Shown: positions 25,218 to 34,898, numbered from the stretch's first letter. The stretch is 64,000 bases of DNA from Mucilaginibacter myungsuensis (GCF_015222005.1 NZ_JADFFL010000006.1:248001-312000), one strand, 5' to 3'. Made by a program: numbers and translations. The notes: generated by a model not told the origin, from the letters alone.

Positions 25218-26465
25218 ATGCTAAAAAATATCTTTAATAAGTCTGCAATTCGTCCGGCGCTGGTGGCTGTGCCTGTTTCTGTTGCCATTGGTAGTATGGT
25301 GGCGCTCTTTTTGGTGCTGCTTAATTGGGCTATCCATTTTAGGTTCGGGCATATATGGCTGTTGTACCTGTTGCCTTTGGCGGGTATCGGCATCCATTTT
25401 TTGTATAAACTTTATGGCAGTTCGGCCGGGCGTGGCAACGATCTGATCATCGACGAGATACATGAACCCGGTGCCGGTGTGCCTAAACGTATGGCCCCGC
25501 TCATCCTGATCACCACCGTCATCACCCACCTCTTCGGCGGATCTGCCGGGCGCGAGGGGACGGCCGTGCAAATCGGTGGCAGTGTAGCCAATTGGTTAGC
25601 TGATGTGTTTAAACTCGATGGCGAGGGGCGCAAACTTTTACTAACCGCGGGCATAGCAGCCGGCTTTGGGGCGGTATTCGGCACGCCAATAACCGGAGCG
25701 ATGTTCGCCATCGAAGTGCTGACCGTTGGTCGTTTAAAGCACGATGCGTTGATCCCCTGCCTGGTTGGCGGCCTTGTAGGCCACCTTACCGTTTGGGCCT
25801 GGAGCGTGCCGCATACCCACTACCATATTGATGTTACACCTGCCGACTACAGGTTTTACGGTTATCAACTGCACCTCAATTTCATGCTAATGCTTAAAGC
25901 TGCCGTCGCTGCTATTTGCTTTGGCGTGGTGAGTTATGGTTTTGCAAGGGCTACCCATTTGGTGAAAGATAGCTTTGCCAGGCTGGTCAAAATAAGTTGG
26001 CTGATACCGGCGTTCGGCGGCGTTGTTATCGTATTGCTTACCTTCATTATCGGTAAGCCCGACTATCTGAGTTTGGGTGTAGCCCCCGAATATCCCGGCG
26101 CAATAACCATCCCATCGGCTTTCTATCCCGGCGGCGCGGATGCATCAAGCTGGATATGGAAGTTGGTGTACACATCCATCACTCTCGGCACAGGCTTTAA
26201 AGGCGGCGAGGTGACACCGCTCTTTTACATCGGCGCAACTTTGGGTAATGCACTTGCCGGGGTTATGAGCGCGCCTGTAAGCCTGTTTGCCGCGCTTGGT
26301 TTTATTGGTGTGTTTTGCGGGGCTACCAAAACCCCTATCGCTTGTACTATTATGGGCTGGGAGTTATTCGGTCCGCAGTACCTTATCTATTTTGCGGTGG
26401 TATGTTTGGTAGCTTACCTAAGTAGTGGCAAGGTAGGTATCTACAGTGCACAAAGGCGGCGGTAG
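25218..26465 (+). CDS. ClC-family anion channel or transporter
   Basis: 415 residues with 10-11 hydrophobic helices. SAGREGTAVQIGG (about 112-124) is the family GREGP-type motif carrying the gating glutamate. The AGIAAGFGAVFGTPITGAMFA segment and GTGFKGGEVTPLFYIGA complete the core. The classical GSGIPE filter is replaced by SSAGRGNDL at the start, as in divergent 'voltage-gated chloride channel family' members. Chloride or fluoride export is possible and cannot be decided from the sequence. Confidence 0.88.
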   Translation: MLKNIFNKSAIRPALVAVPVSVAIGSMVALFLVLLNWAIHFRFGHIWLLYLLPLAGIGIHFLYKLYGSSAGRGNDLIIDEIHEPGAGVPKRMAPLILITTVITHLFGGSAGREGTAVQIGGSVANWLADVFKLDGEGRKLLLTAGIAAGFGAVFGTPITGAMFAIEVLTVGRLKHDALIPCLVGGLVGHLTVWAWSVPHTHYHIDVTPADYRFYGYQLHLNFMLMLKAAVAAICFGVVSYGFARATHLVKDSFARLVKISWLIPAFGGVVIVLLTFIIGKPDYLSLGVAPEYPGAITIPSAFYPGGADASSWIWKLVYTSITLGTGFKGGEVTPLFYIGATLGNALAGVMSAPVSLFAALGFIGVFCGATKTPIACTIMGWELFGPQYLIYFAVVCLVAYLSSGKVGIYSAQRRR

Positions 26466-26525
26466 GACGCTTTTTCATGCCCCGTTTATGGAGATAGAAG
26501 CGGCTATCGAATTAGTAAATGATAA

Positions 26526-26569
26526 AAAGCGCATTAAGCCCTGAAGCAATGCCAGACTTAATGCGCTTT
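26526..26569. terminator. Bidirectional terminator between ClC and GH76 genes
   Basis: A perfect 13-bp stem, AAAGCGCATTAAG (26526-26538) with CTTAATGCGCTTT (26557-26569), lies between convergent ends. Confidence 0.85.
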
Positions 26570-26590
26570 AGTTTTAACGAGCGAATTTAA

Positions 26591-27835
26591 TTAGCGATAG
26601 AAATAAATATTATTGATCATAGACACACCGCTGGTGGTCTCGAAGGCATTACGCACACTTTCAGGTGTGCGGGTGCCCCAAACGGTCCACATCAAACCTT
26701 GCGAGTTGCGGATAGACCAGGCCTGGGCAGCGTTGGCATCCAGCCATGCGCCGTAGTTTGTTCGGGTGCCGGTGTTCTTCACAAATCTGCAAGCCCACCT
26801 TGCAAAAATGCCTTTCATACCTTGGGTGTCGGGGATGCCATTTTCATCTTTTAAGATGCCGCCGGATGTGATGCACATGTTACTGCGTGCATAATCCATT
26901 GCTTTGGTGCCCATAGCCAGGTAATTTACAGCGGGGTAATCAGCCCTAAGCAGGTCGCAAGCGCCGATGAATGTGCCCTGGGTGTAGGACAATGGTCCTT
27001 CGGTAATCGTACCCGCGGCGTTTATCGCGCCTTTTACTTCGCCGGTAGATGCCACATATAAGCGGCTTACCATCCAATCCATGATCAGTTTGGCTTTGTT
27101 TTTATAGGCAACATCACCGGTGGCTTGGTATAACAACATAGCGCAGATCACCGCAGGTGCGTTTACGCAAGTGTTTTTGGTTTGATTAGCGGTTGTCCAC
27201 CACAGGCCGCCGCCTAATGATGAAGTATTCCAAGCGCGGTTCCACATCATGTTAAAGTTGTTTTTGGCCATGTCCAGCATACCACCGTCGTTAGTGATCT
27301 TGAACGCGCGCACGCACATCAAGGCTCCCCAAACAATGTCGTCGTTATATATATTGTTGCTCCATAGCAGGCCGTAGCCGTCGCGCACGCCGTTATATAA
27401 GTAAACGATCTTGTTCTTCAGGTCGGTGCTTGGGTTTATGGCGTAAGCATCTATCAGGGTTTCGATAGCCTCTTGCTGTGTCCAAAAATCCATGCGGCCG
27501 GTGTGGTTATCATCCTTCCAATAATAGGCTTTGTAGGATGGTCCATAAGTGCCATACTGATTATAAAAGTGGTTATTGTAAACCTGCATGGCCACCAGGG
27601 CCTCGGCTTTAGTGGGGGTTGGCGGGGCAGCGTTCACCCTTAATTCAGGCCCGGTGACCGTAGCAGTAGCGTTGGCAGGTTGTTCGGTGGTAATAGACTG
27701 TTCTTTTTTACAGCCCGACATTAAGGCACTGAAGCCTAATGCCGAAATGATGATGAGTTTTTTGTTTTGATGTAACAATTGTTGCAGCACGCTTGGATAA
27801 AAAGGTACCGTAGTGGTGTTGGTGTTGTTTCTCAT
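26591..27835 (-). CDS. GH76 alpha-1,6-mannanase-like lipoprotein
   Basis: 414 residues from the ATG at 27835; the alternative TTG at 27847 adds four. Lipobox MSGC gives Cys42 as the lipid anchor. The family catalytic pair is in YNDDIVWGA (Asp165, Asp166), and GGLWWTT and YTQGTFIGA are further (alpha/alpha)6-barrel landmarks. GH76 enzymes cut alpha-1,6-mannan backbones such as yeast cell-wall mannan. No SusC/SusD pair or other mannanase lies beside it. Confidence 0.92.
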   Translation of the reverse strand: MRNNTNTTTVPFYPSVLQQLLHQNKKLIIISALGFSALMSGCKKEQSITTEQPANATATVTGPELRVNAAPPTPTKAEALVAMQVYNNHFYNQYGTYGPSYKAYYWKDDNHTGRMDFWTQQEAIETLIDAYAINPSTDLKNKIVYLYNGVRDGYGLLWSNNIYNDDIVWGALMCVRAFKITNDGGMLDMAKNNFNMMWNRAWNTSSLGGGLWWTTANQTKNTCVNAPAVICAMLLYQATGDVAYKNKAKLIMDWMVSRLYVASTGEVKGAINAAGTITEGPLSYTQGTFIGACDLLRADYPAVNYLAMGTKAMDYARSNMCITSGGILKDENGIPDTQGMKGIFARWACRFVKNTGTRTNYGAWLDANAAQAWSIRNSQGLMWTVWGTRTPESVRNAFETTSGVSMINNIYFYR

Positions 27836-28078
27836 AATAATGCACAAAAAATTAAAATTTGGTTATATAGGTTTATGCTCGTTCGGTTTAGCGACAAGGC
27901 AAGGGGAGAACAGGAAGCGGCTAATACTATTTATAACCCCGGCTATGCGGACGTGGTCATGAACAGAGAAATATAATTGGTAGTTGTTTGTACGTAATTG
28001 CGTTGCAATTAGTTATGGTAAAAGGGCTTCTACCATAAAGCATGACGGCTACATACTGGTTTACAACAGCATGCAGCT
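27836..28078. other. Non-coding stretch upstream of GH76
   Basis: Holds no gene. It shows a small hairpin (AATTGC/GCAATT around 27998) and TGGTAAAAGGGCTTCTACCA near 28015. These would lie in or before the GH76 leader on the minus strand. No promoter box is certain. Confidence 0.4.
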
Positions 28079-28127
28079 AAAACAGCAAACCGCGAGCTGT
28101 GTATCAACTATCGCGGTCTACTGTTTG
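28079..28127 (-). terminator. Terminator of the DUF2059 gene
   Basis: Arms 28079-28095 and 28111-28126 pair imperfectly over 16 bp (AAACAG..ACCGCGA), followed on the minus strand by TTTTAG. Confidence 0.65.
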
Positions 28128-28148
28128 AATTTTTAATGAATCCCGATC

Positions 28149-28622
28149 TTATTGCATCGCGTCCATCATCAGTTGCTGCAACTCGGCCTGATGATCAGCA
28201 ACAGCCTTTTGACTTAGTGCCATCGTAGTTTGCAGAATGATCGGTGTTTTTGCCTGGAATTTGATGCCTATCGGACTTTTATAAAATGCGGTCAATTCTT
28301 TTAGTTCTGCTACGGTAAACTCACGTGCGTAAACCTGGCAAAGATCTGGTTTCATGATCTCCCACGTTACATATTTGCCTAAAAAGGTGGTCATTGCCTG
28401 GGTAAACTTAGCACGCTTCTCTTGAGGAATATTCGCTAATGCCTGGGTCATGCCGGCAGCGGCACTTTTTTCAAATTGCTCTTTTCCGCCTGATGCGATC
28501 AGCATTTCTTCGGCAGCTTTTAATGCCGGCGAAGGTGCAGGCTGGGTGGTTTGCGCTTTAATGTCGCTAAAACTTAACGCAACAATACCCGCGATAAGGG
28601 CGATAGATGTTCTCAATTTCAT
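28149..28622 (-). CDS. DUF2059 family exported protein
   Basis: 157 residues from the ATG at 28622. Signal peptide MKLRTSIALIAGIVALSFSDIKA; the C-terminal YAREFTVAELKELTAFYKSPIG is the DUF2059 signature. Role unknown, periplasmic. It starts 11 bases after the HGSNAT-like gene and probably shares its transcript. Confidence 0.85.
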   Translation of the reverse strand: MKLRTSIALIAGIVALSFSDIKAQTTQPAPSPALKAAEEMLIASGGKEQFEKSAAAGMTQALANIPQEKRAKFTQAMTTFLGKYVTWEIMKPDLCQVYAREFTVAELKELTAFYKSPIGIKFQAKTPIILQTTMALSQKAVADHQAELQQLMMDAMQ

Positions 28623-28633
28623 TTTGGTAGTGT

Positions 28634-29767
28634 TTAAACTTTGATGTAGATCTTCTTTTTGTAAAGATAGTATAACGGCAGCCAACAAATGGCCACATAA
28701 ATGATAGCCCGTATCAATGACGCGTTGTAAGGCGTAAAATGCGGTGCGATCAAATTTTTATAAAGCCATTTGGTGTTACCAACGTCGGCAATTGGTATCA
28801 GATCGATAAGGCCTTGCATGATGCCGCTGAGGACATAGGCTAATATGGCGTTCACGCCAAAAACAACAAAAAACCATAGTCCTTTTTTGTGGCCTTGCAC
28901 ATCTATCAACCAATAGCATAATGCGAGTGCAATAGTAGCCAAGCCGCCGGTGTAAAGCACAAAGGAGCTTGTCCACAATGCCTTATTGATGGGGAAGAAA
29001 AGATCCCAGCCCAAGCCAATTACCACGGCTGTTACACCGTAAACAAACAGCCAGGTCACTTTGGCGGCGCTGTCCTTGTCAGCGCGTTTTAGCCAGCTAC
29101 CTACGCGGATGCCGAATAAACCTGTACCTAATGCAGGCAGGGTACCTAACAAACCTTCAGGATCCCAGGTAACGGCTTGTTTCCAAAGATGGTCGGTGGT
29201 CAACAGTGTACGGTCTAACCAGGCGCCGATGTTGGTATCCGGGTTAAGGTTGGCGGGGTTACCATCGGGGACAGGAATAAATGTCATGATCATATAGTAA
29301 CCTACCAATGAGCCGGCAAGCACCACATCCCGTGTTTTTTGCGAACATTTGATGTACAGGATACTGCAGATAAAGAATACCAGTGCGATCCGTTGTAACA
29401 CTCCGGGGAAACGGAGGTGAGTGATGTTCCACCAAAGCGGATCGTGATGGTAGAACAATTGGATACCCCAACTGATCAGGACGAGCCAAAGCGCGCGCCT
29501 GGCAGCTCCCCATATCATTTTACCATGATTAACCGGATCGGCGGCTTTGTTCTCCATAGAAAACACTGTCGATACGCCAACAATAAATACAAAGAATGGA
29601 AAGATCAGATCTGTAGGCGTACAGCCATTCCAGGCGGCATGCTCTAAAGGCGCATAAATGTGGCCCCAATCGCCGGGATTGTTGACCAGGGTCATAGCCG
29701 CCATGGTAATACCACGGAAGACATCGAGGGAGAGTAGTCTTGAGTTCTGAGTTTGGAGTTCGGCCAT
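28634..29767 (-). CDS. HGSNAT-like (DUF5009) multi-pass membrane acyltransferase
   Basis: 377 residues with about ten membrane helices. RLLSLDVFRGITMAAMTLVNNPG (about 10-32) is the family N-terminus, and the conserved FPFFVFIVG and RIALVFF segments follow. Homologues include human heparan-alpha-glucosaminide N-acetyltransferase; bacterial members probably transfer acetyl from cytoplasmic acetyl-CoA to an outside sugar. Its substrate here is unknown. First gene of a pair with DUF2059. Confidence 0.88.
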   Translation of the reverse strand: MAELQTQNSRLLSLDVFRGITMAAMTLVNNPGDWGHIYAPLEHAAWNGCTPTDLIFPFFVFIVGVSTVFSMENKAADPVNHGKMIWGAARRALWLVLISWGIQLFYHHDPLWWNITHLRFPGVLQRIALVFFICSILYIKCSQKTRDVVLAGSLVGYYMIMTFIPVPDGNPANLNPDTNIGAWLDRTLLTTDHLWKQAVTWDPEGLLGTLPALGTGLFGIRVGSWLKRADKDSAAKVTWLFVYGVTAVVIGLGWDLFFPINKALWTSSFVLYTGGLATIALALCYWLIDVQGHKKGLWFFVVFGVNAILAYVLSGIMQGLIDLIPIADVGNTKWLYKNLIAPHFTPYNASLIRAIIYVAICWLPLYYLYKKKIYIKV

Positions 29768-29846
29768 TGGTTTACGATCAGTAAAGCTGACAGCAATTTA
29801 TAGAAAATAAGCCGAACATCACAAAATGGTCGATCCCAAATACGAA

Positions 29847-29902
29847 GCGACCCTTGATATCCGGACATTCGCTAAGCTGAACATTCGGATATCAAGGGTC
29901 GC
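29847..29902. repeat. Perfect 17-bp inverted repeat
   Basis: GCGACCCTTGATATCCG (29847-29863) and CGGATATCAAGGGTCGC (29886-29902), with flanking AATACG/GTATT matches. It sits 27 bases after the receptor stop. It lacks a T-run, so termination is not certain. Confidence 0.7.
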
Positions 29903-29928
29903 GTATTGGACCGTAACAACGTAATTTT

Positions 29929-32490
29929 TTACTTCACCGGAGGTACAACGACAGGTGGCTTAGCGCCCGCTGCCGCACCTGCTCCGCCACCGTTAATGGT
30001 TCCCTGAGTACCGCCGCCCATGCCGTCGCCGCCATCGCCGCCGCCCATATCGTCGCCCATGCCGCGGTTCTTTTTCTTATCCGGAGCTGGTGTCGAACCA
30101 AAACGGTACGACAGCGTGAACGTGAACGTACGGCTTTGCCAGCGTCTGCTCGATTCTTGCATGTAACGGATAGTAGATAGATTATCCTCGATAGTAGAAC
30201 CAAAACGACGGGTATTGAACGCGTCGCGCACGTTGCCGCTCAGGCTTACGGTTTTGGTCACATCATATTTAACACCTGCATCCAGGCCATACATGGCTTT
30301 CATGCGGCCCTGGCTCATTACCTGTGGCGCGTTGTAATCACCACGTAATTGGATACCCAATGCTTTGGTCGGTTTGTAATTACCCGTCAGGTTGGCATTC
30401 CACGCAAAGCCCGATGATGACGGCAAGTTATATTCAGGCGCGGCATTCAACTGTCGGTAGAACGAGTTAAAGTTAGCGGTCACGTCAAAATTGTTGGTCG
30501 CATTTACTTTGGCGATCAGCTCGAAACCACTGTTTTGCGAGCGCGAGATATTTTTAAAGGTCATCACCGTGATCTGGTCTGTCAATGGCTGGCGGATCAT
30601 TTGGATATTCTCGTTGGTCAGCCTGTGGTAAACCGACGATGTTAAGGTCAACGCTTTCCAGTAGTTGATATAGCTTAACTCAAATGAGTGCGTATCCTCG
30701 GGACGTAATCCCGGCGTACCTTGGAAATAGTTGAACGGATCGCTCCTGTCTTGGAATGGGTTGATCTGCCTGTCGCGCGGGCGGCTTACCCTACGGGTAT
30801 AGCTTAATTGCAGGGTCTGGTTCTCACTCAGCTTATCGCTTAGGAACAAGCTTGGATAAACCCTAAAGTAATTCTGGTTGTTACGTACACCACCATTCTC
30901 ACGCAATAATGTATTGATATAAACCTGCTCGGCACGCACGCCTAATTGCACACCAAAATTGCCGAATTGCTGCTGATAGTTGCTGTAAACGGCGTGCACT
31001 TGCTCACGATATATAAAATGGTTGGTCAGGTCATTATTTACAAAATAACCTTTGGTAGCCGGGTTTAAAGATGATACATCATTATTGCTGTAGTTGTTGG
31101 CGATAGTGCTACGGTATCCGGCCTCAAATTTACGGCCGTTCTCTAAAGGTAAGGTCAGATCTGCCTGAAGGTTGAGATTGTCGCCGTTGCCGCCGTTCTG
31201 GTTGAACTGGCCGCCAATTGAATCGAGCATGCCCAATGAATATTTCTCTAAGGACAAAAAGTCGTTAGCTGATTCTTTACCATGCGAGTAGCCAATATTA
31301 GCCGTAAACTCCTGACCTTGTTTTTTAAATTTCCTGCTAAAATCAAGGTTATAATCGTTATTGTAATTACCTGTAGCGCGGGATGTGCTATTCTGCATCG
31401 TCTGCTGGTTTTGCGTGCCCAGGCTATTGTAAATGCTGGTGAGGCCGCCCTGAAAGCGATCGCGGTTACGCAAGTTAAAGTTACCGCTGATGCCTAAGGT
31501 GGTTTGCTCATTAAGGTTGATATCAATGCCGGTACGGATATTACCACCACGCTGACCGAAGCTTTGGTTATTGCTTTGGTTCAGGAACAGCAGGTCGCCC
31601 GGGCGATAAGTTGTACGGTTGGTAAAACCATTACCCTCCCTGTCGCCGCGGCGGTAGCTGTAGTTACCGTACACATTAATTTTAGATGTTTGGTAAGCCA
31701 GATTAAGGTTGCCATTGTACGTGTTATAGTTACCACCCGTCATAGATGCCGAACCGTTGAAACCTAAGCGGGCATTCTTTTTAAGGATGATATTGATGAT
31801 ACCCGATTGCCCCTCCGCGTCGAATTTAGACGACGGGTTGGTGATCAGCTCGATATTCTCGATAGCGCTGGCCGGGATAGATTGCAGGATATCGGCCACA
31901 TTGGCGCCTGTTAATGCCGAAGGTTTACCATTGATCAGCACGCGCACGTTGCCCGATCCGCGCAGGTTAAGGTTGCCATCCACATCAACCTGAACCGATG
32001 GTACGTTGCTCAGCAGGTCGGTCGCCGATCCGCCCTGGCTTACCAAACTTTGGTCAACGGCAAAGGTCTTACGGTCGATACCTAATTTGATATTGCTTTT
32101 TTGCGATGTAACGGCCACCTCTTTTAGCAGGCCTTTACCTACGATCATTTTGATAATGCCGACAGCGAAAACGCGCTTGGTAGCATCGATCGTAAAACCA
32201 TCTTTATTAACAGTGGCGTAGCCCACGTAGGTAGCACGAAGAGTATAAGCTCCATCGGGCATATTGTCCAGCTTAAAGTTGCCGTCCATATCGGTCTGGA
32301 TGCTTTTGGCGGCCAGGTTATCACTTTTTTTAATAAGCGATACGGTAGCAAAAGCCAACGGCTGGGCGTTGGCGCTGTCTATCAGTTTACCCGTTACCGA
32401 GCCTTTGCCGGCCGGTTGCTGGGCGAATGTGTTTGTAGCAGATAGTAAAATAATAACCAGTAGAAGGTTCAGGAACCTGTAAATTTTCAT
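29929..32490 (-). CDS. TonB-linked outer membrane beta-barrel receptor
   Basis: 853 residues. Signal peptide MKIYRFLNLLLVIILLSATNTFAQ, then a carboxypeptidase-regulatory-like domain (GKLIDSANAQPLAFATVSL, about 30-105), a plug-like region (DLLSNVPSVQVDVDGNLNLRGSGNVRVLINGKP, about 150-190), then a long barrel. The barrel type is the 'outer membrane beta-barrel protein' group, without an adjacent SusD. The C-terminus has an odd Gly/Asp/Met-rich tail (about 800-840) after the barrel end. It should move an unknown ligand across the outer membrane. Confidence 0.9.
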   Translation of the reverse strand: MKIYRFLNLLLVIILLSATNTFAQQPAGKGSVTGKLIDSANAQPLAFATVSLIKKSDNLAAKSIQTDMDGNFKLDNMPDGAYTLRATYVGYATVNKDGFTIDATKRVFAVGIIKMIVGKGLLKEVAVTSQKSNIKLGIDRKTFAVDQSLVSQGGSATDLLSNVPSVQVDVDGNLNLRGSGNVRVLINGKPSALTGANVADILQSIPASAIENIELITNPSSKFDAEGQSGIINIILKKNARLGFNGSASMTGGNYNTYNGNLNLAYQTSKINVYGNYSYRRGDREGNGFTNRTTYRPGDLLFLNQSNNQSFGQRGGNIRTGIDINLNEQTTLGISGNFNLRNRDRFQGGLTSIYNSLGTQNQQTMQNSTSRATGNYNNDYNLDFSRKFKKQGQEFTANIGYSHGKESANDFLSLEKYSLGMLDSIGGQFNQNGGNGDNLNLQADLTLPLENGRKFEAGYRSTIANNYSNNDVSSLNPATKGYFVNNDLTNHFIYREQVHAVYSNYQQQFGNFGVQLGVRAEQVYINTLLRENGGVRNNQNYFRVYPSLFLSDKLSENQTLQLSYTRRVSRPRDRQINPFQDRSDPFNYFQGTPGLRPEDTHSFELSYINYWKALTLTSSVYHRLTNENIQMIRQPLTDQITVMTFKNISRSQNSGFELIAKVNATNNFDVTANFNSFYRQLNAAPEYNLPSSSGFAWNANLTGNYKPTKALGIQLRGDYNAPQVMSQGRMKAMYGLDAGVKYDVTKTVSLSGNVRDAFNTRRFGSTIEDNLSTIRYMQESSRRWQSRTFTFTLSYRFGSTPAPDKKKNRGMGDDMGGGDGGDGMGGGTQGTINGGGAGAAAGAKPPVVVPPVK

Positions 32491-32552
32491 CCGGCAAAGG
32501 TCAGTTTTTGCAGGCGATCGTGGTATAGGCTTTCTGTAACTTTATTGATAAG

Positions 32553-32596
32553 CAAAAAAGCCGGACGATATTCTGACAATACCGCCCGGCTTTTGG
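32553..32596 (-). terminator. Terminator of the thioredoxin-like gene
   Basis: AAAAAGCCGG (32555-32564) pairs with CCGGCTTTT (32586-32594); read on the minus strand it ends in a T-run. Confidence 0.78.
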
Positions 32597-32616
32597 GGAT
32601 GCGTAGTAAGGGCTGC

Positions 32617-33138
32617 TTACTTCAACTTCTTCAATGCCGCTAAGATCTCTTCGGTCTTGGTCACTTTATCAAATGCCTTTACCCACTTGCGGTTGCTGTC
32701 ATACAAAGCAAGGTAAGGGGTAGTATCTATCTCGTAATAACGCTGCACCACGCCTGTATAACCTTCGGTACCAATGGTGAAGTTAGGGTGTTTCTTCAGG
32801 TCAAAATCGCGCTTAAATATCTTGATGGCGCGGATATCGTGATTGTTAGACCAGGTGATCATCACTACCTGTATCCCTGCCAGCTCTTTCAGCTTTGGCT
32901 GCATCTCGTACATCATTTTTAAGCAATGGCTGCAATCTGGCGCAAAATAGATCAGCACTACCGGCTTGCCTTTGGCCAGGTTGGCAGGTGTTTTCCAAAC
33001 GCTGTCGGTGGTCAGGATCTTGTAGTTAGGGATCGGCTTTGGTTTTGGGGCAGTACCAGTTCCGGCACCGGCCTCTTTAGTAGCGTAACCTAATGTCGCG
33101 GTAAGTACAAATGATAATAATACCAGTAGTTTTTTCAT
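32617..33138 (-). CDS. Exported thioredoxin-like protein
   Basis: 173 residues, signal peptide MKKLLVLLSFVLTATLGYA. FAPDCSHC (Cys69, Cys72) is a CxxC redox site and DTTPYLALY carries the cis-Pro. It acts on periplasmic disulfides. It starts 38 bases after the Gfo/Idh/MocA gene, probably in the same transcript. Confidence 0.88.
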   Translation of the reverse strand: MKKLLVLLSFVLTATLGYATKEAGAGTGTAPKPKPIPNYKILTTDSVWKTPANLAKGKPVVLIYFAPDCSHCLKMMYEMQPKLKELAGIQVVMITWSNNHDIRAIKIFKRDFDLKKHPNFTIGTEGYTGVVQRYYEIDTTPYLALYDSNRKWVKAFDKVTKTEEILAALKKLK

Positions 33139-33176
33139 ATCAGGGTTTTGAGTTCTTTTGTTCGTATTGGTTTAAT

Positions 33177-34193
33177 TTATGCCTCCAGCATTTCCATCTG
33201 CCACATAATATGCTCTTCGGTTATCGGGAATAACGCGTTTTCGCGAATGGTATGATAAGCGGCCTCAAATAAATGTGTGTAATCGCCTTTAGGGGCTGTC
33301 AACCTGCTCGACTTAGTTTTAGCGTCCATGTCAGCCTCGGTCAAAACACCCTCGCTGCCGGGATGTTCAATGCCATAACTCGCATCGGTCGGTGGGACGT
33401 TCTTGTCCAGCAATTCCTCTTGGATATCCGTCCGGCTCTTGATAAAGCTGCCCAAACTACCGTGGATCACGAAAGATGGCAGCGGTTGCGCGATCAGCCA
33501 GCCTGCCGAAAGGAATACGTTTATCTGATGCGGGAAGGTTAAATGGAAACTAAAATAATCTGTAACCGTTGAGTTTTCGCGGTGCGATGCCTCGGTCTTG
33601 GTCCAGGTCAGCGGCTTGCCGAACAGGCTGATCATCTGATCGATCAGGTGCGGGGCAAGGTCATAAGTAATACCTGCCGATGTAAGGCTGGCATCCTCTT
33701 TAAATTTCTTTACGCTAATGGTTGGGCGGTAACGATCGTACCGGCAATTGATCTCGATCAGGCGACCAAGCTTGCCGCTCTCTATCACTTCTTTCACCGA
33801 CAGGAAATCACTGTCCCAACGGCGGTTCTGGAAAACCAGGTAGTGCTTGCCTACCCTGCGGGCCAGATCATACAGTTCCTGCACCTCGGCAACGGTGGCA
33901 CCGGCGGGCTTTTCGGTTAGCACGTGTTTACCTGCCAGCAGGGCACGTTTAGACAGATCATAATGCGTATTATTAGGCGTGTTGACGATGATGAACTCAA
34001 TCTCGGGGTCGTTCAATAACTCCTCGGTACTGTCATAGCTTAGCACATCGGGGTAGTGCCCTTGTGCTACTTTTTTAGTACGCTCCACAATAGCTTTCAA
34101 CTGAAAGCCCGGGTGCGCGTGAACAAAAGGTGCATGAAATAAACGGCCCGACATGCCGAAGGCCAATAATCCGGTTACGATAGGTGCTGCCAT
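33177..34193 (-). CDS. Gfo/Idh/MocA-family NAD(P)-dependent oxidoreductase
   Basis: 338 residues. The N-terminal Rossmann part starts GLLAFGMSGRLFHAPF and contains TPNNTHYDLSKRAL and the EKPAG motif with the catalytic lysine (about 95). The C-terminal beta-sheet domain carries the YDLAPHLIDQ segment. Such enzymes oxidise or reduce sugars and cyclitols. The substrate is unknown. No signal peptide, so cytoplasmic. Confidence 0.92.
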   Translation of the reverse strand: MAAPIVTGLLAFGMSGRLFHAPFVHAHPGFQLKAIVERTKKVAQGHYPDVLSYDSTEELLNDPEIEFIIVNTPNNTHYDLSKRALLAGKHVLTEKPAGATVAEVQELYDLARRVGKHYLVFQNRRWDSDFLSVKEVIESGKLGRLIEINCRYDRYRPTISVKKFKEDASLTSAGITYDLAPHLIDQMISLFGKPLTWTKTEASHRENSTVTDYFSFHLTFPHQINVFLSAGWLIAQPLPSFVIHGSLGSFIKSRTDIQEELLDKNVPPTDASYGIEHPGSEGVLTEADMDAKTKSSRLTAPKGDYTHLFEAAYHTIRENALFPITEEHIMWQMEMLEA

Positions 34194-34246
34194 AGATGTG
34201 CAATTATACGATTTTACCTATCTACTGTAAAGCCCCATAAAAAGAA

Positions 34247-34280
34247 AACGGGGCACCTCTTTCAAAGCGCCCCGTTCTTA
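34247..34280 (-). terminator. Terminator of the DUF4142 gene
   Basis: AACGGGGC (34247-34254) pairs with GCCCCGTT (34269-34276). On the minus strand it is followed by TTTTCTTTTT. Confidence 0.82.
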
Positions 34281-34298
34281 AGGTATAGACTGGTATTA

Positions 34299-34898
34299 CT
34301 ATTTGTTAAGATACTGGTTGATACCGGCAATGTGCTCGGTATGCATCTTTAGCGTAGGCAAGGTTTTATCTACAAATGCTTTAAGATCCGGATCTTTAGC
34401 AACAGTGGCTTGATGCTCGAACATCTTCACAGTTTTCTCGTGGTCTTTTACCATTGCGTCCGCGTAAGCCTTGTCAAAATCGTTGCCCATTTTTTTGGCC
34501 ATGTCGTCGGCTTCTTTTTGTTTATCCTCACTTACCGTAGCAGGCAGGGTGATGTTTTTAGCTTTAGCCAAAGCCATCAATTCCTCGTTAGCCTTCCCGT
34601 GATCAGCGATCATCATATTGGCAAACTCTTTTACCTGTGCGTTGGCTGATTTTTGCAGGGCCAATTTAGCCAGCGCAACTTCGGCCATGCCGCCATTAGC
34701 AGCATCTACAGCAAACTTTGCGTCGCTTTCTTCTACAGTTATACCCGGGTTAGTGCCGGCGCTGTCAGCCATTGCCGATGTATCTGCTTTAGCCTCATTC
34801 GCACTATCAGCCTTATCTGTGGTGGTTGATGAACCTCCGCAACCTTGTATCATCCAGGCGGCGGCAAGCATTGTCATTAAGTAGGTGATCTTTTTCAT
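34299..34898 (-). CDS. DUF4142 lipoprotein
   Basis: 199 residues. Lipobox IQGC puts the lipid on Cys20; a low-complexity Thr/Asp/Ala linker follows. The DUF4142 helical bundle spans about residues 60-199 (KFAVDAANGGMAEVALAKLAL..., MIADHGKANEELMALA, DHEKTVKMFE). Ferritin-like in fold, periplasmic, function unknown. Confidence 0.9.
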   Translation of the reverse strand: MKKITYLMTMLAAAWMIQGCGGSSTTTDKADSANEAKADTSAMADSAGTNPGITVEESDAKFAVDAANGGMAEVALAKLALQKSANAQVKEFANMMIADHGKANEELMALAKAKNITLPATVSEDKQKEADDMAKKMGNDFDKAYADAMVKDHEKTVKMFEHQATVAKDPDLKAFVDKTLPTLKMHTEHIAGINQYLNK

